Below, in pieces: positions 13,101 to 28,100 of a stretch of DNA of 64,000 nt. The position numbers and the translations under genes are program-made. Source of the stretch: Cheilinus undulatus (Eukaryota > Chordata > Actinopteri > Labriformes > Labridae). The notes below the pieces were generated by a model. The model was not told where the DNA came from. It was given only the letters and a program-made list of their open reading frames with translations, and did no database searches. Each line of letters opens with the position of its first letter. Positions within the stretch are counted from its first letter, which is position 1. Location of the stretch: contig NC_054868.1 in the NCBI RefSeq assembly GCF_018320785.1, positions 460,885 to 524,884 of the forward strand, read 5' to 3'.

Positions 13101-16100
13101 ATACAGGACTGTAGAGCAGACCTGGAGTCACATTCATACAGGACTGTAGAGCAGACCTGGAGTCACATTCATACAGGACTGTAGAGCAGACCTGGAGTCA
13201 CATTCATACAGGATTGAAGAGCAGACCTTGGGGGGTTTAGAACCACTGAAGAAGAAGACATAACCAAGTCTAAGTCTATCACTATCACTGATTTTTGCAG
13301 ATAGATTGATTCATACACTTAAGAAACAGGACTACATTACCAACAATCCTAGAGTGCCACATGGACGTCTGATTGGTGGAGTGTGAATGTCAGCTGATGG
13401 CTGCTACTAGTGAAGTTAACAGTCATGGTGATGACAGTGAGAACAGATTTTATGCTGAGATTTGGACCCTCGGCGTTTAAAAGCACTACTGTAGCTCTGA
13501 GTATTCAGGTAGCTGGTTGGTCCCTCCAGGATTTAGAGCAGTGATGGAGGATTTTCTGAAATGTCAGTGGAGGATTTGAACAGAGAGATTTACAGCTGAC
13601 AGGTGAACTCTGTTGTTGAGCTCTATCATGCCGTCAGATTCATAAATAATCAGGATGTTCTTCACATGTACGTCTCTCTCTGAGCCTGGCAGATAAACCT
13701 GATCCTCAGAGCGAAGCTTTAACAAAGAAGAAGTCAGTTCAGGCCTGATTTATACTCAGCTCTTCAGGAGCTGGTCAGCACAGGTGGCTCATGGGAAATA
13801 TCTCACGTCAGCTTTAGTCAGAGGCAGTGTTAGAGGCAGTGTTTGGTCCCTCCTTCGTTTGAGATGACCCTGTAAACTCAGAGATAGATGAGTCCTCGGT
13901 GTCCTCGTGTCCTACATACGGCTCTGAGGGAAAACTGGAGCGCTGCTGTTTTCATTCAGGACCCTGCACAGGAAGTGGGTCACCGCCGTCAGTCACCACG
14001 CCGAGGTTGACCAGGAAACACCACAGCCAATCAGAGCGAGGAGAGGAGAGGCTGAGTGTCCCTCAGGACGACCAGGAGGATGGGGAGTGAGACCTCCTGT
14101 CATCGACAGAGCTCTTCACAAAGCCTCATAAGGGAAAGTAATGTTAGGATATCAGAATAATCCATTTAGATATCAGAAAGTAAAGATAGACTCATCCAGG
14201 ACGTCCCAACAGAACCCAGAACAACATCTGAAGACCCCCAAGGGTGAGGACGGAATGTTCTATAAGATTAGATGACATCATCACAGAGGCAGAGGACAGA
14301 ATGTTGGTGAAGCTGGGGATGTTGGAGCCTTTATCCCTCCATTTTTGGCTCAGAGTAGACCACAAAGAACCGTCAACACGACGGAAGGGTTGTTGGTGTA
14401 CGCAAGACTGGTGAACCTTCCCAGGAACAGAGGTTTGGCCTTTGAACTCTCCCATGATGCCATCGTTGCCCAGTCTCTTTCTGATTGGTGAATCATGACC
14501 TCTGACCTTAACTGAGTCAGTGAGGTCTGCAGGTCTTTAGATGTGGTTCTGGGTTCTTCTGGGACCTCCTGGATGAGTCGTCCATGTTCTCTTGGAGTCA
14601 TGCTGGTAGGCCTACCACTCCTGGGAAGGTTCATCACTGTTCACAGTTTTCTCCATTTGTGGGTAATGGCTCTCAGTCCCAAAGTCTTAGAAATGTCTCT
14701 GTAACCCAGCGTTACTCAACCCTGCTCAACCAAAGAGCAAAATTATTGAAAAATACCTTTGCAAGAGCCACAATCTAAGAGGTGAAAAGTGGAAAAAACG
14801 GCTAGAAGTAGCGATAAAAGGGGCGAAAAGCGAGAAGCGAAAAAAAATGAGTTACAGGTGGCAAAATATGGTCAAAAAGTGGCAAAATCGTGGCAAAAAA
14901 TGAGCGAAAAGTGACCAAATGGGAGAAAAGCAGTCAAGAGTGGCAAAAATGGGCAAAAAATAGGAAACAAGTGGGATGTAATGGCAAAAGGTAGCTTAAA
15001 TGGGCAATAAGTGGCCAAAAAAAACTGTGAAAAGGGGCAAAAATGGGGAAAAAGTGGCAAAATGGCAAAAAAAAAAAAAAAAAAAAAAGGGTAAAAAGGG
15101 CTATTTAATGGCAAAAGGTAGCTTAAATGGGTGAAAAGTGACTGTTAGACTAACATGTCAGCCAGCAGGGCTGAGTTTGGAAAACAGCCCACTAGAAATG
15201 AAGCTTTCATCAGTTTATAGCCAACAAACCCAGAACAGCAGACGAGCAGGTGTTTAGTACAGGAGCAGCTGATCCAGGATATTCTCTACATCACTGAGGT
15301 ATCCTAAAACTCCACATACTACACAGCCCTACTCCAGAGGGCTTAGAGATGATGAAACTATGATTAGATTCCAGATAAAGCCTGCTCCAGAAGAACCGGC
15401 CTGATGAAGACGTTGGTCCTCGCTGAAGACTGTGGCTCTGTTACTGAACCGCTCATTCTGAGGTACAGCGGTTATTCTCTGACCGCTCAGTGGCAGATTA
15501 AGACTCCACTTCCTGTTGATGACTCGTCATTGTTTTGAAGAAGCCGTCCCGTCTTTCAGACAGTCGCCGCTTCGTTAATTTCCTCCCAGCAGCAGCGGGG
15601 GTTGTGGGTCTGTGGGTGGAATTAAGCGGCGTGATGCTGTGCTAATTCCTGACTGGATTAAGAGCTGCAGGACTTTAAGCAGGACTGGACCACAAACTCT
15701 CTGACCGACAGACGCAGACGCACGGTGGAGACCAGGGCGTCTCGACATAGTCCTGCTCTCTACATTTAACCCTTTATATACATCTGTATAGATTATATCT
15801 ATATAGATGTGTATAAATAGATAAAAATATATATAAAGACATATATTTATATATAGAGAGATAAAATTTATATATAAAATTTTATCTCTCTTTCTATGTA
15901 TATATATATATATAGAGATAATATATGTATTTATATATAGATAAAAATATATTTATAGACATTTAAGCTGCCTTTTCCCATTGTATGCCACCTTTTTTAC
16001 CATTTTTTGCCACTTTTCTCCATTTTAGTCTCTTTACACTTCATTTTTGCCACATTTTTACAGATTTTTGATCAATTTTGCCAACTACAACTCACTTTTT

Positions 16101-19100
16101 GTTATGAATTTTTGCCATTTTTGACCAATTTTTGCCTCATTTATCTTGCTTTTTGCTGTTTTCTTTTTTTCCCCTATTTGCTTCTTCTTGCACATTTAAG
16201 CTGCCTTTAAATGCCACTTTTTCCCATTTTTGCCACTTTTAGTGACTAATTTTTTGCCACATTTTACCATTTTTGACCACCCGTAACTTATTTTTTAATC
16301 AATTTTGCCACTTTTTCTCCCCATTTTTGCCACTTCTTTGTCACTTTTGGACCATTTCATCACTTTAACTTATTGTGATCGCCACTTTAACCCAATCCCA
16401 CCACTTTTCACCGCTACATTGTGGCTCTTGCAGAGGTATTTTTGACCAGTTTGGCTCTTTGGTTGAGCAGCACTGGGTTAAGTCCTCTTCAGTACAGATG
16501 CTGGTTTTAGAGATGGTTTTAAACTCAGACACACATCAGACACCACGGCAGCAAACACAGACGCTTCAGACACGACACAGATCAGACTAAACCACTGCTG
16601 ACCACAAACATCCTGATGATCCCAAAGACTTCTGGGAAATAGTCTGACTGACCAGAAAAAAGAGGAACTTCCTGTTCCATCTGGAGTCAGACTGACCCAG
16701 CATTTCATCAGGAGAACATCAGACCAACAGTCAGACATGGTGGTGGTAGTGTGATGGCCTGGACCAGGACCTGGACCACTAGAACCATGAATTCTGCTCT
16801 CTGGCAGAAAAGGAGAATGTCCAGCCATCAGTTCATCACCTCAAGATCAAGACCACTTGGGTTCTGGAGCAGGACCATGATCCCAAACACACCAGCAAGT
16901 CCTCCTCTGAATGGACGAAAGACTAAATGAAGGTTCTGGAGTGGTCTAGTCAAAGTCTGGACTTAGATCTGACTGAGATGCTGTAATCTTAAACAGGAGG
17001 GAAAACTCTCCAATGAGGCTGAATGAAAGAATGGGACAACATTCCTCCACAGTGATGAGAAAGACTCACTGACAGTTTTCTCAAGGATGGAACATCCAGG
17101 TACTGGTTCTCAGGTGGGCAGATGTGGATCTGACTGATCAGCGGACTCTGATCCACGTCTGCAGCTGTTGGAGGAACCGCCTCACTGTTTCTACTTCCTG
17201 TTCTCGTACATGAGCAGCTGAACCAACCATGTCAGAGCAGAGTAAGAGCACCCAGACTCAGGGGTCAAAGGTGACCAGGTAGAGTATGGGTGAGCTTACT
17301 GACAGTGTCTACCTCCAGTTATTCAACTCTAGTTTTCAAAGGATTAGAATCATATTTATGCAGCTCACAGCGAACAGATGGAGCCCTCATGAGTGCAGGC
17401 GTCTGTTTTTATGAGTGGTCTGCTCTAGAGAGCGCCGCTGCAGCGCTGAGAGCGCCGCTGCTCTACAGAGCGCCGCTGCTCTACAGAGCGCCGCTGCAGT
17501 GCTCTGGGTTCAGATAAATCACTAAACTACAGGGGGAGCTTTGCTGGAGCAGAACTGATGCAGTGGTGTTGTTATCGACGTTTCCACTGAGTCTGTGTCT
17601 GTGAAACGTGCAGCAGCTGGCGGTCACGTCCCAAATGTGTTGTAGGCGGCGTGGACCGCAGCCATATGGTCGTCAGCCTCACGTGACGCTCCCATATTGG
17701 ATTAAGCCCACACCAGCGCCTGCTGTTCAGGACCACAGACGCCAACAAAGACAGGAAGACTCCCCTGAACTGTTGTTGACACAGAGATCCCAAACAAAGG
17801 CTCTGATTGGCCGCCTGCTGCTCGTTAGTGAGATTAATATTAGCACATATTTCCTGCTCGTTCTTTGATGACACAGTCGCCTCCATCAGTGTGGAGTATT
17901 GATGAACTTTAGAGAGGTCGTTAGAAATCAATCCAGCATCAGTGGACATGAGACCAGACCTGCTGACTCCTCAGTAACAGATCCACCTTCTAGGAAGACC
18001 ACAAACACCAATCACATGCATTCTAACGAGTCCTCTGTTCAGAAGAGGCGGAGGGGCGGAGTCAGACGATGCTCATTCTGGTTCATTCTGATAGGCTGAG
18101 ATCTCCCTAAAACAACCACAATGGAGTAAAATAAACTAATGTTTGTCCTCTTTGGGCTTCCGTACATCATGGCACACATTTACAACCGTCCAGCTGAGAA
18201 GCTCTGATAGAATGAGTGAAAGCAGGGCTGTGTTTAAAACGCTCCTGTTCTGAGCTGTGGTAAAGGTTAAAGGATGAAGGAATGAGGAAGAGGAAGCAGA
18301 GGTAGATGAAACTTCCTCTGATACTCAGACACATCCTCTCTCTGACTGGTAAATAAAGGAGCTTTCCAGCTCGTCCTCTCCTGTTTGGAGCAGTTAAACC
18401 CTCCCTAAATGTTTCACACATCCCCGGTCTGAACAGCCCGGTCCTCTGCATCCTCATCCTCCTGCAGGCAGAGCTCCCAGCTCGCCCTGCTGCTTGGTAA
18501 CCGTTGCCACAGTGACCAGAATCACACAAACACGTGCACGCTGCTGCTGAAGGTCGTATGGGAACAGAATTATTTCCTCTGCTGAGGAGGAACTGCAGCA
18601 GGGAAGTAGTAACCTTCACATTTTTAAATCAGACGCTTTGTTCCATTGTTAGTCATCTGAGCGGGGACTTCCTCCCACCACGGCGCCGCCCCGCCCCCGT
18701 GTTTACCACCAGGGATGAACCTGTGTGACATTTCTCCTGCTGTTTGGGCAAAGAACTAACTTTGCAAAGCAGACAGTTTCCTTTCCTTGTTTGTCACTGG
18801 TGAATCCATCTCGCAAAGCTCCTGTTCGGGCCCGGTTAGAAAGTGACAGGACCAATCAGAGACGAGGGGCCGTACTTTCAGGCGCAGCAGAGTCGTGACG
18901 TAAACAAGCAGTAGCAAGAGCTGGTGCAGTTATGGAGGAAGAGATTAGCGTGGATGCTGCTAAGTTTTATCAGAATTTGACGACATTTCTTTGTTAAAAG
19001 AAGAACAAAGAACAGCAGTGAGTTGTTTTCTTTTCAAAAACAACAAAAGTCGAGTTCTGACATGTCTGCAGTCGCCATGATTCGCGTTATTCCTCAGTAG

Positions 19101-22100
19101 CTGTGCTCATGCAGCTCGATAGCAGCTATGTCACGTGTTTTGTTGCTCTGATTGGCCCGTAGAGGTGTGACAGACAGTTCACCCAATCACCCTCTGAGTT
19201 TTTTTCAAAGCCTCTGCCTTTTCTCAAACGTTTCCTATTGAATCTTAGACGGATGTGTGAATCAAATCTACCTGGCGTGTCAGGTTAGCTGAGAACCAGT
19301 CTGACTCTGATACAAGGCTAAACCTACGCACCAGTGTAGGGAAGGGCAGACTCTTTCACAATCAGAGTCTGAGGGTTCAGCTCACACTGGGACTGACTGC
19401 ATGACTACTGAACATCAGTCCTGTTCAGACTGCAGTCAGACGGTCGGCCCTGGCCTCAGGCTTCACCAGAGAGAAACTACACTATCACTGCACATCCGTA
19501 CGGTTTCTCTTTCTGCACATCTGGACCTACTCTCTCTGATGTTTACAGTCAAACTGTTTTATTCTGATTCCACATTTGATCTGTAAAAATCTATTTCATC
19601 CCTACCTCTCATGCTTTTTCTTCTTCTCTGTTATCTGTTTTACACCAAACAGCGAGTCAAAAAAATGCTCTCAGAATAAAACCCAACAGGTTCTTTATAG
19701 ATGACATCCCACAGCAGCGGAGAACTCCAGATGGGGGGCAGGCCGGGGTTTCTGCCCTGCTGTCCCCTACTTCCTGACCCCGACGGACATTCGGGATCAC
19801 ATGACTGCAAACAGCCAATTCTTCTGGTTCTCACAGTGTACGAGTGAAAGTCTCACAGACGGAGGTTAAAGATAGCTACAAACAGAGGAACCTCTCACAT
19901 AAACCAGCAAACACAACTAGCAGCTAAATAAGAACAAATCTTTATGTGGAGGTCCACAGCTAGGCCTGTTCCCTGCTAGTTTATTTCCTTTCTAGGGGGA
20001 AGGCACATCGAACAGTCATTCCTGCTGTTTTCTCTGTCATTTAAAACACTGTTTACACAGGAAAAATACCCCAAAGTTGAGGATTCTGCTCATGGCTCTG
20101 CTCTCTCTGTGGGAGCGCGTGCAGTCGATCAAATATCCAACATGTCAGAGATCTGAGGAGCAGCTGGTCGGGTCGTCGTATCTCTCGGTACATCGCACCA
20201 CAACAACGTACAGTTAGACAGAAAGAGGGCACCACCAGGGGAGGCGTGTCTCAAAATCTGTCTTTACTGGTGGAAGTTTCCCCGTGTACGGTTGTCAGGA
20301 GAGTCCGACCGCCAGTCTGTGATCAGTGTTGGTAGCGTTACTTTTGAAACTAACTTGTCAGATTACTGCGTTACGTACTGAGAAAAGTAGTTTGTTACGT
20401 TACTGCGTTACCTACTTCTAAAACTAACGCGTTAAGAGTGTTTAAACGTTACTAAATATTTAAACCCTTTAGCCTCCCGTTCCACTCGGCGGTTGTAAAA
20501 ACAACAGATAACGACCGCACGTCTGCATTTGAACGTGCAGACTCTAATGTGATGTATAGCCTCATTTACAGCCATAATCTGCAGCTGTGCAGCCTGAGAA
20601 CGCCGCCAACAGGAAAACCTTCACAGCTCACAGTCTGACAACAAGCCGAGCAGAGGCAGACAGAATCTCTCCAGCGCTGGGCGTAATAACAGCGCGTAAC
20701 TGGAACGGCTGATTCAATGACAGCAAACGGAGCTTTTAAACTTCAGATTCACCAGGATGCTGCTCGTGTCCCTTTCATCCATCATAATAGGGAATATTTC
20801 CCAGCCATGCTGTCCTCTCCGTCCTCTCACTGCTTCAACAAGCTAACAATGAACGCGTACTGGCACAGAGCGTTTACAATCCGCTGACACGGCGCTACAT
20901 GACTACAGGAAGAGAGAAGGACAAACAGCAGATGCTTCAAGGCGCTTTTTCTTTCTCTCTTTTTTGAAGCCATGGAAGACAGAGGACATTTGGGAGTTTT
21001 CTTTCAGTAGCAGATTACTTTCATGAAAATGTAACTAATAACAGGATTACTTGAATTGTAAAACTAATGCGTTACGTTACTCCAAAAAAGTAATCTGAGT
21101 ACTCTAATGGATTACTTTGTAAGGCGTTACCCCCGACACTGTCTGTGAATAAAATATCTAAGTCACACTCTGAGGGAGTTTCTTCAAACTTTGCTCTAAT
21201 GTCCACTCTAGGTAAAAAACTAGAGGTACGAGGTCAAATCCACCCAGACCGTCTCCTTGAACCAGCTCCACTTTCACTCCCTGATGAGTGAGCCAGGCAA
21301 AGGTCCTGTTCCTGGTCCTGGTCCTGAGTCTGAGTCCTCCAGGACCTCCCTGAATCTTTATTTAACCTTTATTTAACCAGATAAAACCCACTGAGACTGA
21401 GATTTCTTTCACAAGGGTGACCTGGCCAAGAGGTCAGCAACACATGTCATAATAAATAAAACATATTCAAGAGACAGATAATAAACAATAAGTTAAAACA
21501 ACAATAATTAAGAGTTAGAGCTACATCACATTTAAAGTGCAGGAGTAGTGGTCACAATATCAATTTAGAAACAGAAGCACTGCTCCATGGACTCGCGTTG
21601 TTCATCATTTAAGACGGAGTGAAAGTTTTCTGGTGAGATGAGTTCAGGCAGTCTGGAGAGTATTCATGCAGAGGGAGCAGCAAATCTGAACGCTCTTGTC
21701 CCCTGTTCAGTCCTGACACGAGGAACAAGCAGGTGGAGAACATCACAGGAACGTAAACCATAGTGGCTTTTAGTTCTCTGCATAAGAGTGCATAAATAAG
21801 TGGGAACCAATCCGAGAAGCGCCTGTAGATCAGAGTCAGCCAGTGTACCTGCGAGCACTCAGAGAGGGCCGGCCAGATTTGACAGGTTACAGTGACGAGT
21901 GAAACCTCAGTGATAGACAGTGAAGACTGTAGACATTCAGCTGAAGCACTCATATACAGAACCCCGATCAAGCAACGGTAGAAAGGTTGCAGAAACAGGA
22001 TATTTACGAGCTCTGGGTGAGAAGCAGGACTTGTTTCTGTAACAGAAACCTGGACACTCGAACTCTGAATCCAGCGAGACTCTCATACTGAGCTTTTAGG

Positions 22101-25100
22101 ACGGTTAATCTCCTCGTTTAGATGTCATTACAGACTCTCTGAAGGTCAGACCACGTTCAAGAGACACGACTGAGACCCGGACCAGGACCAGGATGTCGCT
22201 GTGATCCACCAAGACCAGAATCCAAAATGTCAGTGTGCTCAGAAGCAGTAACAGGGAGGATTTATCAGCTCTGCAGAGAGGAGGAAAAGGTCAGAAGTCT
22301 GCCTTTAACCAAGAGAGGAGCTCCATTCTCAGTGAAGACAATGGGACCATGCAGCGTGCTATAATTAGGCCTGATATACGGGGCGCCTGCTGGAGACTTT
22401 GGTGGATGACGATGAGGTCTGCTGCTTCTCACTGCCTCGTCTCTCAGGGCTGAATGTTATGATGGGATATGACCGTTAGATCAGTGATGTCATCAGAGAA
22501 AAGTGTGACTATATTCTCCATTTACCAGTGCATTTATAAACCTCCTGACTGTTTCAGTACCATCTTTAAAATGCCACAGCTCTAGCAGACGACTGTGATT
22601 TAAGAGGTGGTGGCTGCATGTTTCACTCAGTTTTAAAACAGGAAATGGTTTTAACCCTTAGCTGCACCTCGGCACATTCAGAACCAGTTTGTGTTCTGTT
22701 GATGTGATTGGCTTGAAACTGCTCAAAGATATCTTTTTGCTCATTTTTAATTTTTTGAGCCAAATCATTAAATTGAGCTGTTTGGTATTGTGTATAGGAG
22801 AAATACTCACGTATATCCCTTGTGGACAAAACCGGCCCGTTTAAACCCTTTATAACTGATTTTTTTAAAAAGGTAAATTTACAATATCATGTCCCACTGT
22901 TACCGCCATTATCTGTGATGCAATTTTGAAGGGGAACCTTAGACTTGCAATTTTTACTCCTAACCACTAGATGGCGCCTTTACCCTTTTTGGGCCAACCG
23001 TGTATCCGTAGGGCACTTAAAAGACACACAGCGGGATTTTTACCACTCATTGAAATAAAGGCATAAAGGAATTAAATAAAAATATCTGTGGGTGTTGGCA
23101 TGAATATAAAGTTGGGTTTTGCATGTTGAGAAATCACCAGAGGTGTCAAGTAACTAAGTACAAATACTTCATTTCTTTACTTAAGTAGACATTTTGTGTG
23201 TCTCTACTTTACTGGAGTCATTATTTTCAGCCTTCTTTTTACTTCTACTCCTTACATTTAAAAACAGCCTCATTGCTCCTGCTTCATTTCAGCTTGTTTT
23301 CATTCCCTCTGCCGAGGAGGTCATGTGATCAGCAGAGTTTGTTTGTTTGTTTGTTTGTTAGCAACATAACTCAAGAAGTTATGGATGGATTTTCATAAAA
23401 TTTTCAGGAAATGTCAGAAATGGCATAAGGAAGAACTGATTAGATTTTGGGAGTGATCCGGATCACCGTGTGGATCCAGGAATTTTTTTTAATGATTCTT
23501 TACTATTGGGAGACAGAGCTGATGGTGGAGGTCTGCGCTCTCTGCTGAACTGAAAATTGAACAAACTGGTACTTAAAGGGTTAAAACACATAAAATCATT
23601 ACCATGACCAAAGATTTGCTACATCATGGTCAGAGATGGAGGTGATAACAGAAAAAACCCTAAAAACTGTTTTTAAAAATAATCTAAATCATGAATTTGA
23701 GCTTTTAAAGAAGGTGCAGAAAACGTCCTCTAGGGGTGTGAGTGTGTAGAGGGAGGCCTAAGGGTTCGGGGAGTTCTGACGGGCTGGTTTTCAGCCCGGA
23801 CCCTCCTGTAGACCACACAGACCACCCTGATGTGGTTCCTGAAGAGTTCCAGACTAAAACTAGCTCAGTGTTAACAAAGACTCCTGTAGACCACACAGAC
23901 CATCCTGATATCAACCATGTTTGAAAGAAAAAACTAGGGCTGAACGGTTTACAAAAATAATGAAATTGCGATTTTTTTTTTCCAAATATTGGGATTTAAT
24001 CTGCGATTATTCATTAATAATCACTGACATATCCCAGACTGATAATCCCTGCACAAAAAAATCTGCTTTGCATTTTTTTTCAAATAGAAAATAATTCATT
24101 TTTGTGTCAGAAAATGTGGTATTATGTAAATAAACTGGCATTTATAGGGTTAAAATTAAAAAACATAATTCACATATATGCTAAACATGAGGAGGACTGG
24201 AGTTGAGGAGCAAAAAAAAAGTTTTCTCATTCATTTTTAATACTTTTAAATATATCCACTGTCCTAAAAGGGCCTTAAGAGGGAGAGTGTGGTTTTTTTA
24301 AAGGAGGGATGAAAAACCAAACTTGAACCAGATGAAGAAGGTTGGGGAGCAGAAAGACCGGCTCTTACTCCTGAACTGATCTAAACGATCCAGATCTCCA
24401 TCAACCCTCAGATCCTACTATGTCCATTTTGAGGACATTCATCATTTTTATCATCATTATTTTGAGTTGATAGTCACATTTTTATAGACTGAGGCATCAA
24501 ATTTGGCCAAAGTTTTTTTTCTACATATCAACAAAAAAAGAAGTGTTGCCCACAGAACTCTACTGACCCCAGATATCTCCATCCATCCTTGTTTGTCCAG
24601 AATCTGGACAACAGACTTCCATTAAAAACAGGTTTTTTTACTGTGTGTCTATGGCACCAAAACAACATACAGCAACCTTTTCTACGCAGTCAGTCGATCA
24701 CCAGGGCTCTAAATTTCACCATTCCACGGTGATCCAGCAGACAGTGCCAGCGCACCATTTTAACCCCTTCAGCAACGCACATGCAGGACTTCTTCCATGG
24801 ACTCAGAGTGTTTGAAGCGCTATTTCACCCACTAAACATCATCAGGATTAAATGAAATGATTGGTGCCACTAGATATGGATGTCTGAGAGTGGGCTACAT
24901 GTGTGAGGAAAAGTGTGTGTGCTCCTACGTGTGTGCTCAGGTGTGAATCTGCATCTATGTTAACAGCCGGACATGTAAGTGGAGTGTTTACAGTCGAAAA
25001 TGCTACTTCTGAGTTCTGCAGTCTGGGACTAAGAAAGGGGAACATTTGGACAATTTCAACCTTGCCCTCACTTCATAGCAAGTGGATGGACATGCATGAG

Positions 25101-28100
25101 GATGCACGGGTCCTTTCCATCAATAGGAGAGAATATATCATATCTCAAACATGCAGTAAATTTATATATGCGTGTAATGAGTGTAATCGTGGTCACATTT
25201 TGGTTAGAGGTGGAAATGTGTGTGTTCGTGATTCATATCCTACATATTTCCTCTGATTTTTTATGCCTGTACATAAAATAAACCTAACATGAACAAATGC
25301 ATTCACTGTCATATGATTTGGTAGAGGAGGAGGCTGAGAAAAGGAGGATAAAACTGGCGTGTTTTTGCCTCTGATAGACTCATCTGTTTAGAATGACAGA
25401 GTATTAGGGCCACATGAAGAGAAAAAATATTAAAGACACATTTTTTTCTTTTTAGGCATTACGGGAATAAATTCATAATATTACGAGAGTAAAGTGGCAA
25501 TATTATGAGAATTAAGTTGTAATATTACGAGAATAAAGTAAAAGAATTGTGAGAATAAAGGCGTAATATTACCAGAATAAAGTCATAATATTATGAGAAA
25601 AAAATTCATAATATTACAAGAATAAAGGCGTAATATTACCAGAATAAAGTCATAATATTATGAGAAAAAAAATTCATAATATTACAAGAATAAAGGCGTA
25701 ATATTATGAGAAAAAGTTGCAGAATTACAAGAATAAAATATTACAAGAAAGAAAGTCTGCCGGGCCGCCTCTGTTAAAATGAGCAATGTTGAGCATGTTG
25801 TGAAGCTATACTTTAGTATCAGTTTCACAAAGAAGGAAATACTTCATCTTTTGGCACATCAGCATCAAATTATTATCAGAATCAGGACAATACTCCATCA
25901 TAGATCCACAGCGCCATGGCAGACTGTCTTTCTTGTAATATTTTATTCTCATAATATTTTGACTTTATTCTCATAATATTTAGACGTTTTTCACATAATA
26001 TTACAACTTTTTTCATGTAATATTACAAAGTTTTTCTCGTAATATTATGACTTTATTCTCGTTAAATCAAAAAAAATAATTTTCATTTTTTTATTTTTTT
26101 TCTCTTCGTGTGGCCCTGATACTCACATGCTATCTCACTGAATCCAAGTCATAGGCATAGTGGACAATAACTGGCATAAAGAGGGTGTAAATTTGAATTT
26201 TTATTTTTTTTAGTGGTGAGGGTTGAAGTTGTTGAAGAGATTTGAGTAGGTGAAAGTTTAAAAAAATTTTGAAAAAAAGAGTGTTTTGTAAACAGTTTTC
26301 TGTATGTCTAGAATATGGACAACAAAGAACAGATGGAGCTAAGGATGACAAGAGACTGAGGGTTAAGGGAGCGAGGGTTAAGGGAGCGAGGGTAAAGGGA
26401 GCGAGGGTTAAGAGAGCGAGGGTTAAGGGAGCGAGGGTAAAGGGAGCGAGGGTTAAGAGAGCGAGGGTAAAGGGAGCAAGGGTAAAGGGAGCAAGGGTTA
26501 AGAGAGCGAGGGTTAAGGGAGCGAGGGTTAAGAGAGCGAGGGTAAAGGGAGCGAGGGTTAAGGGAGCGAGGGTTAAGGGAGCGAGGGTAAAGGGAGCGAG
26601 GGTAAAGGGAGCGAGGGTTAAGAGAGCGAGGGTTAAGGGAGCGAGGGTAAAGGGAGCGAGGGTAAAGGGAGCGAGGGTTAAGGGAGCGAGGGTAAAGGGA
26701 GCGAGGGTTAAGGGAGCGAGGGTAAAGGGAGCGAGGGTTAAGGGAGCGAGGGTTAAGAGAGCGAGGGTAAAGGGAGCGAGGGTTAAGAGAGCGAGGGTTA
26801 TTGGAGCGAGGGTAAAGGGAGCGAGGGTTAAGAGAGCGAGGGTAAAGGGAGCGAGGGTTAAGGGAGCGAGGGTAAAGGGAGCAAGGGTAAAGGGAGCGAG
26901 AGTTAAGAGAGCGAGGGTTAATGGAGCGAGAGTTAAGGGAGCGAGGGTAAAGGGAGCGAGGGTTAAGAGAGCGAGGGTTAAGAGAGCGAGGGTAAAGGGA
27001 GCGAGGGTAAAAGGAGCGAGGGTTAAGGGAGCGAGGGTAAAGGGAGCGAGGGTTAAGGGAGCGAGGGTTAAAGGAGCGAGGGTTAAGGGAGGGAAGGTTA
27101 AGGGAGCGAGGGTTAAGGGAGCGAGGATAAAGCGAGCGAGGGTTAAGGGAGCAAGGGTTAAGGGAGCGAGGGTTAAGGGAGCGAGGATAAAGGAAGCGAG
27201 GGTTAAGGGAGCGAGGATAAAAGGAGCGAGGGTAAAGGGAGCGAGGGTTAAGAGAGTGAGGGTAAAGGGAGCGAGGGTTAAGGGAGCGAGGGTAAAGGGA
27301 GGGAGGGTAAAGGGAGCGAGAGTTACGAGAGCGAGGGTTCATGGAGCGAGAGTTAAGGGAGCGAGGGTAAAGGGAGCGAGGGTAAAGGGAGCGAGGGTTA
27401 AGAGAGCGAGGGTTAAGGGAGCGAGGGTAAAGGAGGCGAGTAAAGGAGCGAGGTTAAGAGAGCGAGGTAAAGGAGCGAGGTTAAGGAGCGAGGTTAAGAG
27501 AGCGAGGGTAAAGAGCGAGGTTAAGGGCGAGGTTAAGGGAGCGAGGTTAAAGGAGCGAGGTTAAGGAGCGAGGGTAAAGGAGGAGGAGGTAAAGGAGGCG
27601 AGATTACGAGAGCGAGGTTCATGGAGCGAGAGTTAAGGAGCGAGGTAAAGGAGCGAGGTAAAGGAGCGAGGTTAAGAGAGCGAGGTTAAGGAGCGAGGTA
27701 AAGGAGCGAGGTAAAGGAGCGAGGTTAAGAGAGCGAGGTAAAGGAGCGAGGTTAAGGAGCGAGGTTAAGAGAGCGAGGTAAAGGAGCGAGGTTAAGGAGC
27801 GAGGTTAAGGAGCGAGGTAAAGGAGCGAGGTTAAGGAGCGAGGTTAAAGGAGCGAGGTTAAGGAGGAAGGTTAAGGAGCGAGGTTAAGGAGCGAGGATAA
27901 AGCGAGCGAGGTTAAGGAGCGAGGTTGAGGAGCGAGGTTAAGGAGCGAGGATAAAAGGAGCGAGGCTAAGGAGCGAGGTTAAGGAGCGAGGTAAAGGAGC
28001 GAGGTTAAGGAGCGAGGTAAAGGCGAGGTAAAGGAGCGAGATTACGAGAGCGAGGTTCATGGAGCGAGAGTTAAGGAGCGAGGTAAAGGAGCGAGGTAAA

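Noticed and set aside
18167..18619. 150-codon minus-strand frame as a gene
   Set aside because: No recognisable domain or splice partners, and it lies within the tp53bp2 intron. Its length is within chance for GC-moderate DNA.
26269..27564. 431-codon Arg/Val/Lys-rich frame and its 344-codon antisense partner
   Set aside because: Both follow from the 15-bp repeat period. There is no splice context or family similarity, and the frame collapses where the units shorten.
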